From: an uncultured Sphingomonadales bacterium
GTDB lineage: Bacteria; Pseudomonadota; Alphaproteobacteria; Sphingomonadales; Sphingomonadaceae
Length of the DNA: 64,000 nucleotides
Reading direction: 5' to 3'
Assembly (NCBI GenBank): GCA_903832325.1
Contig: CAILBC010000012.1
Location: forward strand, 148,379-212,378
Shown here: one piece after another, positions 29,313 through 39,768 of the stretch
Layout: each line of letters begins with the position of its first letter
Position numbering within the stretch: the stretch's first letter is position 1
Position numbers and translations under genes: made by a program
The notes under the pieces: model-generated
What the model saw: the letters and a program-made list of their open reading frames with translations, nothing else
What the model was told of the DNA's origin: nothing
The model's database searches: none

Positions 29313-30455
29313 ATGGATCACGCGCACGACGCCGTGCAGGACGGTGGCGATCATGACGGCTATGGTGCGAACGGCGCGCATGATGATGGCAGGCCGGATC
29401 TGGCTGACAGCCCGCCAGTTGCTGCGGCCCCCGTTCCGGTCATTCCCGCTACTGTCAGTGGCCGGCTGCGCCAGGCGCGCGAAGCGCTGGGCATGACCAC
29501 GGCCGATATTGCGGCGCGCACACGGATCACGCTTCGTCATGTCAACGCGCTGGACCGGGGCGATCTGGCCAGCCTGCCCGGGCGGCCCTATGTCATGGGT
29601 TTCGTGCGCAGCTATGCCCGCGTGGTCGGACTGGACGAGGCGGCCATGGCCGCACTCGCGCGCAAGGAAATGGAAACCACCGCCGCGCCGCCGCCGCCGA
29701 GCACGGTGCACCAGTTCGATGTCGATGATCCGGCCAAGACGCCGTCGCGCACAGTCACATGGATCGCCATCGGGCTGGTCGTGGCCGTGCTGGGCGCCGG
29801 GGCGGTGTTCTGGCGCAGCTATCTGGCGCCCGATGCGGCCCTGCCCCCGCTGGTTTCGCCGTCGCTGGTTTCTAATGATCCGTCGCCCGTGCCCAGCGCT
29901 CCGGCTGCCGCCGCAGCCCCGCCAGCGGCGCAACCCGCTGGCCCGGTGGTGTTCACCGCGCGCGAAGACGGGATCTGGGTGAAATTCTACGATGGCCACG
30001 GCACGCAGTTGTTGCAAAAGCAGCTGGCCCTCAATGAAAGTTATACGGTGCCGGCCGATGCGATCGAACCGCGGCTGTGGACCGGGCGCCCCGATGCATT
30101 GGCCATCACCATTGGCGGGCAGGCCGTGCCAGCCTTGTCCGATCATCGCGGCATCATGCGCGATGTGCCGGTTACCGCGCAGGCGCTGCTGGCCAGAACG
30201 CAACCAGCCAGCCAACCCGCCGCCCAATTCCCCGGCCAGCCACCTGTTCCCGGCGTAGCGTCTGGCCCCGCATCCGGCCCCGCATCCGGCACTGGCGCGC
30301 CGGGGCACAATCTGCCCGGATCGCGCCTGCTGCGGCACCGCCCGCGCATTCACGCAGACGCCGCGGCGTCCGATGGGGCGGCGTCCGCTGCGCCCGCGGC
30401 TGCTGCTCCGCCGGCCGCGCCTTCTCCCGCAGCGTCTGCCCCCGCAGCGCAGTAA
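29313..30455 (+). CDS. Helix-turn-helix membrane protein with DUF4115 domain (RodZ-like)
   Basis: LRQAREALGMTTADIAARTRITLRHVNALDRGDLASLPGRPYVMGFVRSYARVVGLD; TM; WVKFYDGHGTQLLQKQL. Confidence 0.85.
   Translation: MDHAHDAVQDGGDHDGYGANGAHDDGRPDLADSPPVAAAPVPVIPATVSGRLRQAREALGMTTADIAARTRITLRHVNALDRGDLASLPGRPYVMGFVRSYARVVGLDEAAMAALARKEMETTAAPPPPSTVHQFDVDDPAKTPSRTVTWIAIGLVVAVLGAGAVFWRSYLAPDAALPPLVSPSLVSNDPSPVPSAPAAAAAPPAAQPAGPVVFTAREDGIWVKFYDGHGTQLLQKQLALNESYTVPADAIEPRLWTGRPDALAITIGGQAVPALSDHRGIMRDVPVTAQALLARTQPASQPAAQFPGQPPVPGVASGPASGPASGTGAPGHNLPGSRLLRHRPRIHADAAASDGAASAAPAAAAPPAAPSPAASAPAAQ
30264..30287 (+). repeat. 12-bp in-frame tandem duplication (GGCCCCGCATCC)x2 in the RodZ-like gene
   Basis: Two identical adjacent units (GPASGPAS). 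Confidence 0.9.
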
Positions 30456-30622
30456 CCGGTCAATTTCAGTACCCGGTCCATTGCTGCCGGGCGGACGGCG
30501 GGTTGCGCTCGACTTCGCGGTTGCGCTGGGGCAAACTCCGGCCCGGTCCGGGGTACTGCCCCGTCGGGCCAGGGTTTTCCGCCCAATCGCGTTTCCCGTC
30601 CCCTGATCTTGCGAGAGCATCG

Positions 30623-31657
30623 ATGACCCCGCTTGCGCGCACGCTCGTTTCAACCCTGATGCCGGTGCTGGCGGCCGCGATGGCCGCGCCGCTGCTGATG
30701 CCGGCCGTCGCCCGTGCCGAAGCGGCGGCACCGGCCGGTGAAACCACCGAGGCGCGGCTGCGCCGGATCGAAGGCGAACTGCGCGCCATGCAGCGCAAAG
30801 TCTTTCCCGATGGCGCGGGTCGCACATTTGCCGCCGAAATCGCGCCGGGTGACAGCGCAACCCCGGCGCCCGCACCATCCGGCAATGCCCCGGCGATCAG
30901 CGATCTGATGGCGCGGATGGATGCGGTCGAGGCGCAGATCAAGGCGCTGACCGCCACCAGCGAAGACGGCCAGAACCGGCTGAACACGCTGGAAGGGCGT
31001 GTTTCCGCAGTGGAATCCGCGCAAGCTGCCGCACCCCGGGCGCTTGCAAACACGACGCAGCCGTCGGCATCCGGCCCGGCGCTTGCGCCCGATGACAAAG
31101 CGCCAACCGCGCCCAGGGGTGCCAAGCCGGCGCCCAAAGGCAAGGACATGCCAAAGCCTGCCACACCCGACCCGGCGTCCGCCGCGTCTGCTACGCTTTC
31201 GCCATCCACCCCCGCTGCGGCCGACCGGGCGGCGGCGATCGCCGCGATCGAGCGGCCGGTCAGCGATGACAAAGGCGAAGATGCCTATACGTATGGCTAT
31301 CGGCTGTGGGAGGCGAAGTTTCTGCCCGAATCCGAATCGGTCCTGCTCGATTTCGTGCAGCGTTTCCCGAAGCACAAGCGCATCAGCTATGCCCGCAATC
31401 TGCTCGGGCGTGCCTATCTCGATGACAACAAGCCCGGCGCTGCGGCGCAGTGGTTCGTGCAGAATTATCAGGCGGACAAGGCCGGCGATCGCGCTGCCGA
31501 CAGCCTGCTCTATCTTGCCGTAGCGATGACCAGGCTGAAGGAAATCAAGCGCGCCTGCATCGCGCTGGGCGAATTCCACCAGACCTATCCGGCCGAATCC
31601 GATGGCCGGCTGAAGGGCCAGTTTGATGCCGTAACCAAGACGGTGGCCTGCCATTGA
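30623..31657 (+). CDS. CpoB/YbgF-like periplasmic TPR protein
   Basis: Signal peptide, coiled coil, then AYTYGYRLWEAKFLPESESVLLDFVQRFPKHKRISYARNLLGRAYLDD TPR. Confidence 0.85.
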   Translation: MTPLARTLVSTLMPVLAAAMAAPLLMPAVARAEAAAPAGETTEARLRRIEGELRAMQRKVFPDGAGRTFAAEIAPGDSATPAPAPSGNAPAISDLMARMDAVEAQIKALTATSEDGQNRLNTLEGRVSAVESAQAAAPRALANTTQPSASGPALAPDDKAPTAPRGAKPAPKGKDMPKPATPDPASAASATLSPSTPAAADRAAAIAAIERPVSDDKGEDAYTYGYRLWEAKFLPESESVLLDFVQRFPKHKRISYARNLLGRAYLDDNKPGAAAQWFVQNYQADKAGDRAADSLLYLAVAMTRLKEIKRACIALGEFHQTYPAESDGRLKGQFDAVTKTVACH

Positions 31658-32630
31658 TGGGCTGACACCGGCGGGGGAAGAGGCCGCGGCGGCCTTTGCC
31701 CGGGATCTTGCCGGCATTTGGCCTGCTGCCGCACCTGTCGGCCTGGCGGTGTCGGGCGGGCCCGATAGCCTGGCGTTGCTGCTACTCGCCCATGCCGCGT
31801 TCGCCGGTGAAGCGCATCGTTTTGCTGTTGCCACGGTCGATCACGGGCTGCGTGCCGATTCTGCCGAAGAAGCGCGCCAGGTTGCCGCGCTTTGTGCCGT
31901 GCGCGGGATTGCCCATGCCACGTTGCCGATCGCGCTCGATCCCGGCCCGGCGGTGCAGGAACGCGCCCGCGCCGCACGCTATGCCGCGCTGGCGCAATGG
32001 TGCCGGCACAGCGGGCTGGGCGCACTGGTTACCGCGCATCATGCCGATGATCAGGCCGAAACCATGGTCATGCGGCTGAACCGGGGCGCGGGGCTGCGCG
32101 GCCTTGCCTCGATGCGCGCGCGCGCAGTCGTGCCGGGGGATGATCTGCCGCTGCTGCGTCCGCTGCTCGGCTGGCGCCGCGCCGATCTGGCCGCGCTGGT
32201 CAGCCGGTCCGGGATCATCGCCGCCGATGATCCGTCAAACCGCGATACGCGCTTTGAACGCGTGCGTGTGCGCGCCGGCATGGCCGCGGCGCCCTGGCTG
32301 GATGCAGCGGGGCTGGCGGCGAGCGCTGCGCACCTTGCCGAAGCCGATGCCGCGCTCGACTGGGCGACGGAGCGGGCCATGGAGGCGATCGTGGTCGGCG
32401 CCGATGGCGCGCTGCTGTTTGATCCGGCGCTGCCGCGCGCGCTGGCCTTGCGCGTGCTGGAACGGGTGATTGCCCGATTGGGCGGAACCGTGCCGCGCGG
32501 GCGCGATCTGGCGCGCTGGCATGACCGGCTGGCGGCGCGCGAAGTGGCCACTTTGGCGGGTGTGCGCGGCGATGGGCGGGGTAATCTCTGGCGCTTTTCG
32601 CCCGCCCCGCCGCCTCGCCAGGCCGGATAA
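31653..32630 (+). CDS. tilS: tRNA(Ile)-lysidine synthetase; start codon uncertain (see findings)
   Basis: GLAVSGGPDSLALLLLAHA PP-loop, HHADDQAETMVMRLNRGAGLRGLASM; in-frame stop TAA at 31632; only ATT/CTG available upstream of 31749. Confidence 0.9.
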   Translation: MDGLTPAGEEAAAAFARDLAGIWPAAAPVGLAVSGGPDSLALLLLAHAAFAGEAHRFAVATVDHGLRADSAEEARQVAALCAVRGIAHATLPIALDPGPAVQERARAARYAALAQWCRHSGLGALVTAHHADDQAETMVMRLNRGAGLRGLASMRARAVVPGDDLPLLRPLLGWRRADLAALVSRSGIIAADDPSNRDTRFERVRVRAGMAAAPWLDAAGLAASAAHLAEADAALDWATERAMEAIVVGADGALLFDPALPRALALRVLERVIARLGGTVPRGRDLARWHDRLAAREVATLAGVRGDGRGNLWRFSPAPPPRQAG

Positions 32631-32752
32631 TCGCACAACCATATCCATCGGCGAGGAAATTCGCACGTGTGGTTATATTGCCATTCATCACAGCCGACCT
32701 ACATTGGCAGGTGATGTGATGCGGCGAGTCCGCCCGACGGAAAGCACAACCG

Positions 32753-34705
32753 ATGAACGACGATCAGCCGCAAGGGAATCCCTGGATCAAGAACCTGCTG
32801 GTATATGGCGGTATTTTTCTCGCCCTGCTGCTGGTCGTGTCGATGTTCAGCGCGCGCAGCGAAACCCCGGGGACGATGATCCGCTATTCGGATTTCCGCG
32901 CCGATGTGGCCGCCGGGCAAGTGCGCGAAGTGCAGGTGGGGGCCGAACGCATCACCGGAACGCTGAAGAACGATCAGCAATTCCAAACGGTGCCGATCCC
33001 CGGCGATACCGAACTGCCCAAGCTGCTGCAGGAAAAGGGCGTGCAATACGCCGGCAAGGCAACCGAAGAACAGAGCATGCTGCTGATCATCCTGGTCCAG
33101 TCGCTGCCGTTCCTGATGATCATGGCGCTGGTGTTCTTTGCCTTTCGCCAGATGCAAAAAGGCGGCGGATCGGGCGCGATGGGCTTTGGCAAGTCCAAGG
33201 CCAAGCTGCTGACCGAACGGTCGGGCCGGGTGACCTTTGACGATGTCGCCGGCATCGACGAAGCGCGCGAAGAACTGCAGGAAATCGTGGAATTCCTGCG
33301 CGATCCCAGCCGCTTTTCAAAACTGGGCGGCCAGATCCCCAAGGGCGCGCTGCTCGTCGGCAGCCCCGGCACCGGCAAGACGCTGCTGGCACGCGCGATC
33401 GCGGGCGAAGCCGGCGTGCCGTTTTTCACCATTTCGGGGTCGGACTTTGTCGAAATGTTTGTCGGCGTGGGCGCCAGCCGCGTGCGCGACATGTTCGAAC
33501 AGGCCAAAAAGAACGCGCCGTGCATCGTGTTCATCGATGAAATCGACGCGGTCGGGCGCCATCGCGGCCACGGGCTGGGCAATTCGAACGACGAACGCGA
33601 ACAGACGCTGAACCAGCTGCTGGTCGAAATGGACGGGTTCGAAGCCAACGAAGGCATCATCATCATTGCCGCGACCAACCGCCCCGATGTGCTCGATCCG
33701 GCGCTGTTGCGTCCGGGCCGGTTCGATCGCCAGGTGGTCGTGCCGATTCCCGATATCGAAGGTCGTGAAAAGATCCTGGGCGTGCACATGAAGAAAGTGC
33801 CGCTGGCCCCCGACGTCAATCCGCGCGTGATCGCGCGCGGCACCCCGGGCTTTTCGGGCGCGGACCTGGCCAATCTGGTCAACGAGGCGGCGCTGCTGGC
33901 CGCGCGCCGCAACAAGCGTCTGGTCGCAATGCAGGAATTCGAAGACGCCAAGGACAAAGTGATGATGGGCGCAGAACGGCGCTCCATGGTCATGACCGAC
34001 GACGAAAAGAAGATGACCGCCTATCACGAAGCCGGCCATGCCATCGTTTCGGTGTGCGAAGCGGCCAGCGATCCGATCCACAAGGCCACGATCATCCCGC
34101 GCGGCCGCGCGCTGGGCATGGTCATGCGCCTGCCCGAACGCGACAGCTATTCCTATCACCGCGACAAGATGCTGGCCAACCTGTCGGTCAGCATGGGCGG
34201 CCGCGTTGCCGAAGAAGTGATCTTTGGCCACGACAAAGTCTCGTCGGGCGCGTCGTCGGATATCCAGTATGCCACCGGCCTGGCGCGCAACATGGTCATG
34301 CGCTGGGGCATGTCGGACAAGCTGGGGCCGCTGCTTTATGAAGAAAGCCAGGATGGCTATCTTGGCATGGGGACGTCGCAGCGCACGATGATGTCGGACG
34401 AAACGTCGAAACTGATCGACAGCGAAATCCGCAAGCTGGTCGATGATGCCCATGCGCGGGCCAGCTCGATCATCACCGAGCAGGCGGACAAGCTGCACCT
34501 GCTGGCAGAGGCGCTGCTGGAATATGAAACGCTGACCGGCGAGGAAATCCGCAAGCTGATCGAAGAGGGCAAGATCGACCGGCCCGAAGCGCCTGCCGAT
34601 GATGCCCGTCCGCCGCTGCCGCAATCGGTCTCGGTGCCGCGTGCCGGCCGGCGGTTTGTCGGCATCGATGCCGGCGCCGGCGCACCGCGCCCGCTGGGTG
34701 CGTGA
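32753..34705 (+). CDS. ftsH: ATP-dependent zinc metalloprotease FtsH
   Basis: [26 protein letters not shown]+ [11 protein letters not shown] zinc motif. Confidence 0.98.
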   Translation: MNDDQPQGNPWIKNLLVYGGIFLALLLVVSMFSARSETPGTMIRYSDFRADVAAGQVREVQVGAERITGTLKNDQQFQTVPIPGDTELPKLLQEKGVQYAGKATEEQSMLLIILVQSLPFLMIMALVFFAFRQMQKGGGSGAMGFGKSKAKLLTERSGRVTFDDVAGIDEAREELQEIVEFLRDPSRFSKLGGQIPKGALLVGSPGTGKTLLARAIAGEAGVPFFTISGSDFVEMFVGVGASRVRDMFEQAKKNAPCIVFIDEIDAVGRHRGHGLGNSNDEREQTLNQLLVEMDGFEANEGIIIIAATNRPDVLDPALLRPGRFDRQVVVPIPDIEGREKILGVHMKKVPLAPDVNPRVIARGTPGFSGADLANLVNEAALLAARRNKRLVAMQEFEDAKDKVMMGAERRSMVMTDDEKKMTAYHEAGHAIVSVCEAASDPIHKATIIPRGRALGMVMRLPERDSYSYHRDKMLANLSVSMGGRVAEEVIFGHDKVSSGASSDIQYATGLARNMVMRWGMSDKLGPLLYEESQDGYLGMGTSQRTMMSDETSKLIDSEIRKLVDDAHARASSIITEQADKLHLLAEALLEYETLTGEEIRKLIEEGKIDRPEAPADDARPPLPQSVSVPRAGRRFVGIDAGAGAPRPLGA

Positions 34706-34715
34706 TCGCGCGGCA

Positions 34716-35696
34716 ATGACCATTGCCAGCGAAGCGGTGATGCTGCGCCAGCCCGGCGGCGCTGAGGCGCTGGTGCTGGAGCCGGTGCGCGTTGCCGCGC
34801 CAGGGCCGGGCCAGATTCTGGTCCGGCAAAGCGCGGCCTCGGTCAATTTTCACGACATCTATGTGCGGTCCGGCGCCTACAAGACGCTGCCGCTGCCCGG
34901 TATTCCGGGGCTGGAGGCGGTGGGCCGGGTCGAAGCGCTGGGCGAAGGCGTGACCGAATTCGCGGTGGGTGATCGCATTGCCTATATTGCGCGCAATTAT
35001 GGCGCCTATACCCGGCTGCGCGTGCTCGATGCCGATCTGGCAGTGCCGGTGCCCGATGGCATCGACGATGGCCTGGCCACGGCCTGGTTTCTGAAAGGGC
35101 TGACCGCGCAGGCGCTGGTCGGCGAAGTCGAACCGGTTCACGCAGGCAGCGTTGTGCTGGCGCAAGCCGCCGGCGGCGGTGTGGGGCAACTGGTTGCGCG
35201 CATGGCAAAGTTGCGCGGCGCAACCGTGATTGGCACCGCCGGGTCGCCGGAAAAGCTGGAAATCGCGCGCGCGGCGGGTTGCGATCATGTCATCGCCTAT
35301 CGCGATGCCGATGTCGCGGCGGCGGTCATGGAATTGACCGGGGGCCGGGGCGTCGATGTGGTGTTCGATGCGGTGGGCGCCGATACGTTCGAAGGCTCGC
35401 TGGCCTCGCTCGCGCTCAAGGGCCATCTGGTGCACTATGGCCAGGCATCGGGCCCGATCCCGCCGTTTGATCTGTCGCGCCTGGGCGCGCGGTCGGCCAA
35501 AGTGTCGCGTCCGTTCCTGTGGCCCTATATCCAGCCGCGCGCCAAGCTCTTGTCGGCCTCGGCCAGCCTGTTTGCCGCGATGGCGGCGGGCGATCTGCCG
35601 CTGACTTTGGGTGGTCGGTTCCCGCTGGCAGAGGCCGGTGCGGCGCAGGCCGCGCTCGAAGCGCGCGCTGCAGGGCCCTTCGTCCTGGATTGCTGA
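34716..35696 (+). CDS. Quinone oxidoreductase (zinc-type ADH superfamily)
   Basis: SAASVNFHDIYVRSGAYK, GLEAVGRVEALGEGV, QAAGGGVGQLVARMAK. Confidence 0.92.
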   Translation: MTIASEAVMLRQPGGAEALVLEPVRVAAPGPGQILVRQSAASVNFHDIYVRSGAYKTLPLPGIPGLEAVGRVEALGEGVTEFAVGDRIAYIARNYGAYTRLRVLDADLAVPVPDGIDDGLATAWFLKGLTAQALVGEVEPVHAGSVVLAQAAGGGVGQLVARMAKLRGATVIGTAGSPEKLEIARAAGCDHVIAYRDADVAAAVMELTGGRGVDVVFDAVGADTFEGSLASLALKGHLVHYGQASGPIPPFDLSRLGARSAKVSRPFLWPYIQPRAKLLSASASLFAAMAAGDLPLTLGGRFPLAEAGAAQAALEARAAGPFVLDC

Positions 35697-35703
35697 TCCG
35701 GAT

Positions 35704-36780
35704 TCAGGCCCCGAACTGAACCAGCGGCACATCGGTGCTTTCGGCCACGATGGCGATGGTGAAGATCAGCAAAGCGATTGACGCGATGACCAGCAGCGCC
35801 GCCGTGCGGAGCAGCGCGCCCCCGCGCGTACAGCCATAGGCGCCGCGCAACTGAAGATACATGTGCACCGGTGGCAGCAGGACCAGCAACCCTGCGGCCG
35901 ATTCCCACCCCGCGTGGCCCAGCGCGATGACGGCAACCGATAACAGCATCATGAAGCTGATCGAATACGTCACAAAAACCGTGTGATCATACAGCGCAAA
36001 GCGCCGGCTGAACGGAAACAGCAGCCACACCATCGGGACCGAAATCAGGATCAGCAGCCAGCTGTATTTGTACGCATGGGTTTCCACCTTGTAGACCGCC
36101 AGTTCCGGATTGTTCCGGACAGTGGCGACACCGGTATCGATCTGCGGTATCCCGGTTACCACCGTCAACGAGTCCTTGCCTGGTCGTTTGCCCGCCTGCA
36201 TCGCAATGCCGATGGTTCGCAGCGCAGCCAGCTTCGTGTCCACGTCGCCGGTTTGCTGATGATGCGCGATCAGGTTCGCACGTTCCGCGGCCAACTGCCG
36301 CAGTTGCGCGATGACTTCGGCCTCGTTCCCCGCGGATTGGCGGTCGGCAAGCTCAAGGTTCATTTTGGTGCTGTGCGTGTTCTGCTGAATCACCGCAAAC
36401 ATCATGAAGACGCAGAACAAAAACAGCGCCAGCGGAGAAACAAAGCGTGTGCGCTGCCCCTCGATATAGCGGCGGGTCAGCGCGCCGGGGCGCAGCGCCA
36501 GCAGCGGCAAGGTGTGCCAGATGCGCCCTTCGAAATGAAACACGCCGTGCAGCAGATCGTGGAAAAATGCACCCAGCGTGCGGTGCACATGCGCGCCCTG
36601 GCCGCAGGCATGACAGAACGCCCCGGTCAGCGGGGTCGCACAATTCAGGCAGGCGGTTTCGTGGGTATGGCCGTCATCGGCGGCAGCAGTCACCGCCCCG
36701 TGGCCCGCGATTTCGTGGTCAATGGCCCCGGCGATCAATGCGGCATCCGCCAAATCCCCAGCCATGCCCGTTCCGCTCAT
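35704..36780 (-). CDS. DUF3667 domain-containing membrane protein
   Basis: CLNCATPLTGAFCHACGQ zinc-ribbon, LLALRPGALTRRYIEGQRTRFVSPLALFLF, TM helices. Confidence 0.8.
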   Translation of the reverse strand: MSGTGMAGDLADAALIAGAIDHEIAGHGAVTAAADDGHTHETACLNCATPLTGAFCHACGQGAHVHRTLGAFFHDLLHGVFHFEGRIWHTLPLLALRPGALTRRYIEGQRTRFVSPLALFLFCVFMMFAVIQQNTHSTKMNLELADRQSAGNEAEVIAQLRQLAAERANLIAHHQQTGDVDTKLAALRTIGIAMQAGKRPGKDSLTVVTGIPQIDTGVATVRNNPELAVYKVETHAYKYSWLLILISVPMVWLLFPFSRRFALYDHTVFVTYSISFMMLLSVAVIALGHAGWESAAGLLVLLPPVHMYLQLRGAYGCTRGGALLRTAALLVIASIALLIFTIAIVAESTDVPLVQFGA

Positions 36781-36928
36781 TGCCCATGCCCCCCTGTGGC
36801 CCGGCCAACCCTATCATGCCGGGCGCCCTTTCCGCCAGTCATCGTCACCAGAGTTCCGGGCCAGTCATCCCGGCGAGTGATCGTGAGGGCGCTTTACTGC
36901 CGATTAACCCTGTCCGTGCAAGGGGTGG

Positions 36929-38611
36929 GTGGTAGCTCGCGACTGGATGGAAAGACCCCTGCGCATGGCCTTTGTTGGCCCCGAACCCGCGCTGATCGAA
37001 GGGCGCAGCTTTGGCCGGGCCCGTCCAGGGCTGCCGGGGCGCCGCCGTGCCGATCTGCCGCTGGCGCGTGCCGAACCCGCGCCGGCCCCGCCACCCCCGC
37101 TGCCGCCCCCGCCGCCGCCTTCGCTGCGCGATCTGTCGCACCCGCTGGCGCGTCGCTGGGATCGCTGGTGCATGCGGATCGAATCCTGGCTGGCGGGCCG
37201 TGATCTGGCCGTCGATCTGCGCCATCGCCCCGGCACGCGTGGCTGGGCCATGGGCACCGCGCGGTTGGGATTGCTGGCCTGCCCCGCGCTGCTGTGCTGG
37301 CCCGGCTTTGCTCCGTTCGAGGCCGCGCCCTTGCCCGTTCCGGGTGATGCCGAACGCGCAGAATTTCATGCCGCGGCGATCCGCCCGCTGATCGACGGCG
37401 GCACCACCGGGCGCCACTTTGCCGCAACGGACATGGTTGCCCGGCTTGATTCGGTGCCCGAACGCGCGACTATCGCACTGACCGCGGTTCTGGGCGAAAA
37501 CGATGATCTGGCGCGCATGTTGCAGCGTCTGGGGCTGGCCTCGGGCGATGCCAACACGGTCAAATCGCTGGTTGCGCCGCTGGTTGCGCCGCTTGTTCCC
37601 GGGGGCAGCGCCGTGCCCGGCACGCGCTTTGCCATCACGCTGGGGCCGCGCGCGATCGCGGGTGAACCACGCCCGCTGATGGCGCTGTCGTTCCGTCCGC
37701 GCTTTGATCTCGATGCCACGATCGAACGCCGCGGCGGCGCCCTCGCGCTGGTAACAAAGGCCATTCCGGTCGATTCCACGCCGCTCCATCTGGTCGGCAC
37801 GGTGGGGGCCAGCCTTTACCGTTCGGCGCGCGCGGCGGGGGCCTCGCCCGATACGGTGCAGGCCTATCTGCAGGCAGTGGACCAGTACCTGCCGTTCGAG
37901 GCGATTGCCCCGGGCGACCGGTTCGAGCTGGTGGTGTCGCACAAGCGGGCGCTTGATACCGGGCCTGGTGTTGGCGGGGTGGGCGGCAGCGATGCCGACC
38001 GCCAGGGCGAAGACGGTGCCTTGCTCTATGCCGCGGTGCTGCGCGATGGAAAACCGCTGGTCCAGGCGATGCGCTGGGGCAATGACGGCAATTTCTATAC
38101 GCCCGATACGCTGGCCAGCGAGGCGGGCCAGGGGTCCTCGCTGATGGCGGCGCCGGTTGCGGGTAATATCACATCGTGGTTCGGCATGCGTCGCCACCCG
38201 ATCCTGGGCTTTGTGCGCATGCACGCCGGGGTCGATTTTGCCGCAACGTATGGCGCGCCGATTTACGCCGCCAGCGATGGCGTGGTGTCCTATGCCGGAT
38301 GGCACGGCGGCCATGGCAATTATGTGCGGCTGGACCACGGTGGCGGCATCGACACCGGCTATGGCCATATGAGCCGGATTGCGGTGGGCGTGGGCAGCCG
38401 CGTCGCGCGCGGGCAGGTGATCGGCTATGTCGGCTCCACCGGCCTGTCGACCGGTCCGCACCTCCATTACGAACTGTTCCGCGCGGGCCAGCCGGTCGAT
38501 CCTCTGTCGATCCGCTTTGTGCCGCATCACAGCGTGGTCAGCCCGGCCGAAGTTGCCGGATTTACCGCGCGCATGCGCCAATTGCTGGCGGTGCCCACGC
38601 TGGCCGGGTGA
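36929..38611 (+). CDS. M23 family metallopeptidase with intact HxxxD/HxH site
   Basis: MRRHPILGFVRMHAGVDFAATYGAPIYAASDGVV...GPHLHYELF. Confidence 0.92.
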   Translation: MVARDWMERPLRMAFVGPEPALIEGRSFGRARPGLPGRRRADLPLARAEPAPAPPPPLPPPPPPSLRDLSHPLARRWDRWCMRIESWLAGRDLAVDLRHRPGTRGWAMGTARLGLLACPALLCWPGFAPFEAAPLPVPGDAERAEFHAAAIRPLIDGGTTGRHFAATDMVARLDSVPERATIALTAVLGENDDLARMLQRLGLASGDANTVKSLVAPLVAPLVPGGSAVPGTRFAITLGPRAIAGEPRPLMALSFRPRFDLDATIERRGGALALVTKAIPVDSTPLHLVGTVGASLYRSARAAGASPDTVQAYLQAVDQYLPFEAIAPGDRFELVVSHKRALDTGPGVGGVGGSDADRQGEDGALLYAAVLRDGKPLVQAMRWGNDGNFYTPDTLASEAGQGSSLMAAPVAGNITSWFGMRRHPILGFVRMHAGVDFAATYGAPIYAASDGVVSYAGWHGGHGNYVRLDHGGGIDTGYGHMSRIAVGVGSRVARGQVIGYVGSTGLSTGPHLHYELFRAGQPVDPLSIRFVPHHSVVSPAEVAGFTARMRQLLAVPTLAG

Positions 38612-38738
38612 TTCGCGCGCGCGCAGGCCCAGCGCGGATACAACGCGCGCTGACAACGCCAGATCACGAACGCCATTTGCCCTGATCCCTTGACCGGATA
38701 TCTTGCCAAGTCCGCTGTGGCGGATAAGACTGCACGCC

Positions 38739-39728
38739 ATGACCAGCTTTCCCCATCTGCGCCTGCGCCGCACCCGTGCCTCGGCCTGGAGCCGCGCGCT
38801 CCATCGCGAAGTCGAAGTCACCCCGGCCGATCTGATCTGGCCTTTGTTCGTGACCGAAGGCGATGATCTTGAGGTGCCGGTGGCATCGCTGCCCGGCGTA
38901 TCGCGCTGGTCGGTCGATCGCATTGCCGAACAGGCGCAGCTTGCCGTGGCGGCGGGCATTCCCGCGATCGCGCTGTTTCCCAATACCCAGCCCGATCGGC
39001 GCAGCCACGATGGCGCCGAAGCGCTGAACCCGGATAACCTGATGTGCCGCGCCATCCGCGCGATCAAGCAGGCCTGCGGCAACGATATCGGCGTGCTGAC
39101 CGATGTCGCGCTCGATCCTTATACCAGCCATGGCCAGGATGGGCTGATCGATGGCGAAGGCTATGTCGTCAATGATGATACGGTCGAAGTGCTGGTGGGG
39201 CAAAGCCTGAACCAGGCCAGGGCCGGGGCCGACATCATCGCGCCGTCGGACATGATGGATGGCCGTGTGGGCGCGATCCGCGCCGCGCTGGAGGCCGATG
39301 GCCACGGCAATGTGCAGATCATGTCCTATGCCGCCAAATATGCTTCTGCCTTCTATGGCCCGTTCCGCGATGCGGTGGGCAGCCATGGCCTGCTGAAGGG
39401 TGACAAGAAAACCTATCAGATGGACCCGGCCAACGCCGAAGAAGCGCTGCGCGAAGTGGAAATGGACCTGGCCGAAGGTGCCGACAGCGTGATGGTCAAG
39501 CCCGGGCTGCCCTATCTCGACATTGCCTGGCGCGTGAAACAGGCGTTTGGCGTGCCGGTCTTTGCCTATCAGGTCAGCGGCGAATACGCGATGATCGAGG
39601 CGGCGGTGGCGGTGGGCGCGGCCAATCGCGATGCGATGGTGCTGGAAACCTTGACCGCGTTCAAGCGTGCGGGCTGTTCGGGCGTGCTGACGTATCACGC
39701 GCTCCACGCCGCGCGGTTGCTGGGCTGA
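38739..39728 (+). CDS. hemB: Delta-aminolevulinic acid dehydratase (porphobilinogen synthase)
   Basis: DLIWPLFVTEG, IAPSDMMDGRVGAIR, SVMVKPGLPYLDI, AYQVSGEYAMI. Confidence 0.97.
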   Translation: MTSFPHLRLRRTRASAWSRALHREVEVTPADLIWPLFVTEGDDLEVPVASLPGVSRWSVDRIAEQAQLAVAAGIPAIALFPNTQPDRRSHDGAEALNPDNLMCRAIRAIKQACGNDIGVLTDVALDPYTSHGQDGLIDGEGYVVNDDTVEVLVGQSLNQARAGADIIAPSDMMDGRVGAIRAALEADGHGNVQIMSYAAKYASAFYGPFRDAVGSHGLLKGDKKTYQMDPANAEEALREVEMDLAEGADSVMVKPGLPYLDIAWRVKQAFGVPVFAYQVSGEYAMIEAAVAVGAANRDAMVLETLTAFKRAGCSGVLTYHALHAARLLG

Positions 39729-39768
39729 ACCGCCGCGCCCGCGCCACCAAACCGGGAAGGACGATCGC

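Noticed and set aside
28842-30878. 678-aa minus-strand ORF over ptsP, the RodZ-like gene and cpoB
   Set aside because: Antisense to genes with clear motifs; composition artefact.
31749-32630. GTG 31749 as the tilS start
   Set aside because: It would remove the beta-strand preceding the SGGPDS PP-loop; an upstream non-canonical start is more plausible.
36845-39082. 745-aa minus-strand ORF antisense to the M23 peptidase and hemB
   Set aside because: High-GC mirror ORF; no recognisable domain, His/Arg/Gln-rich composition typical of antisense frames; two well-supported genes occupy the plus strand.
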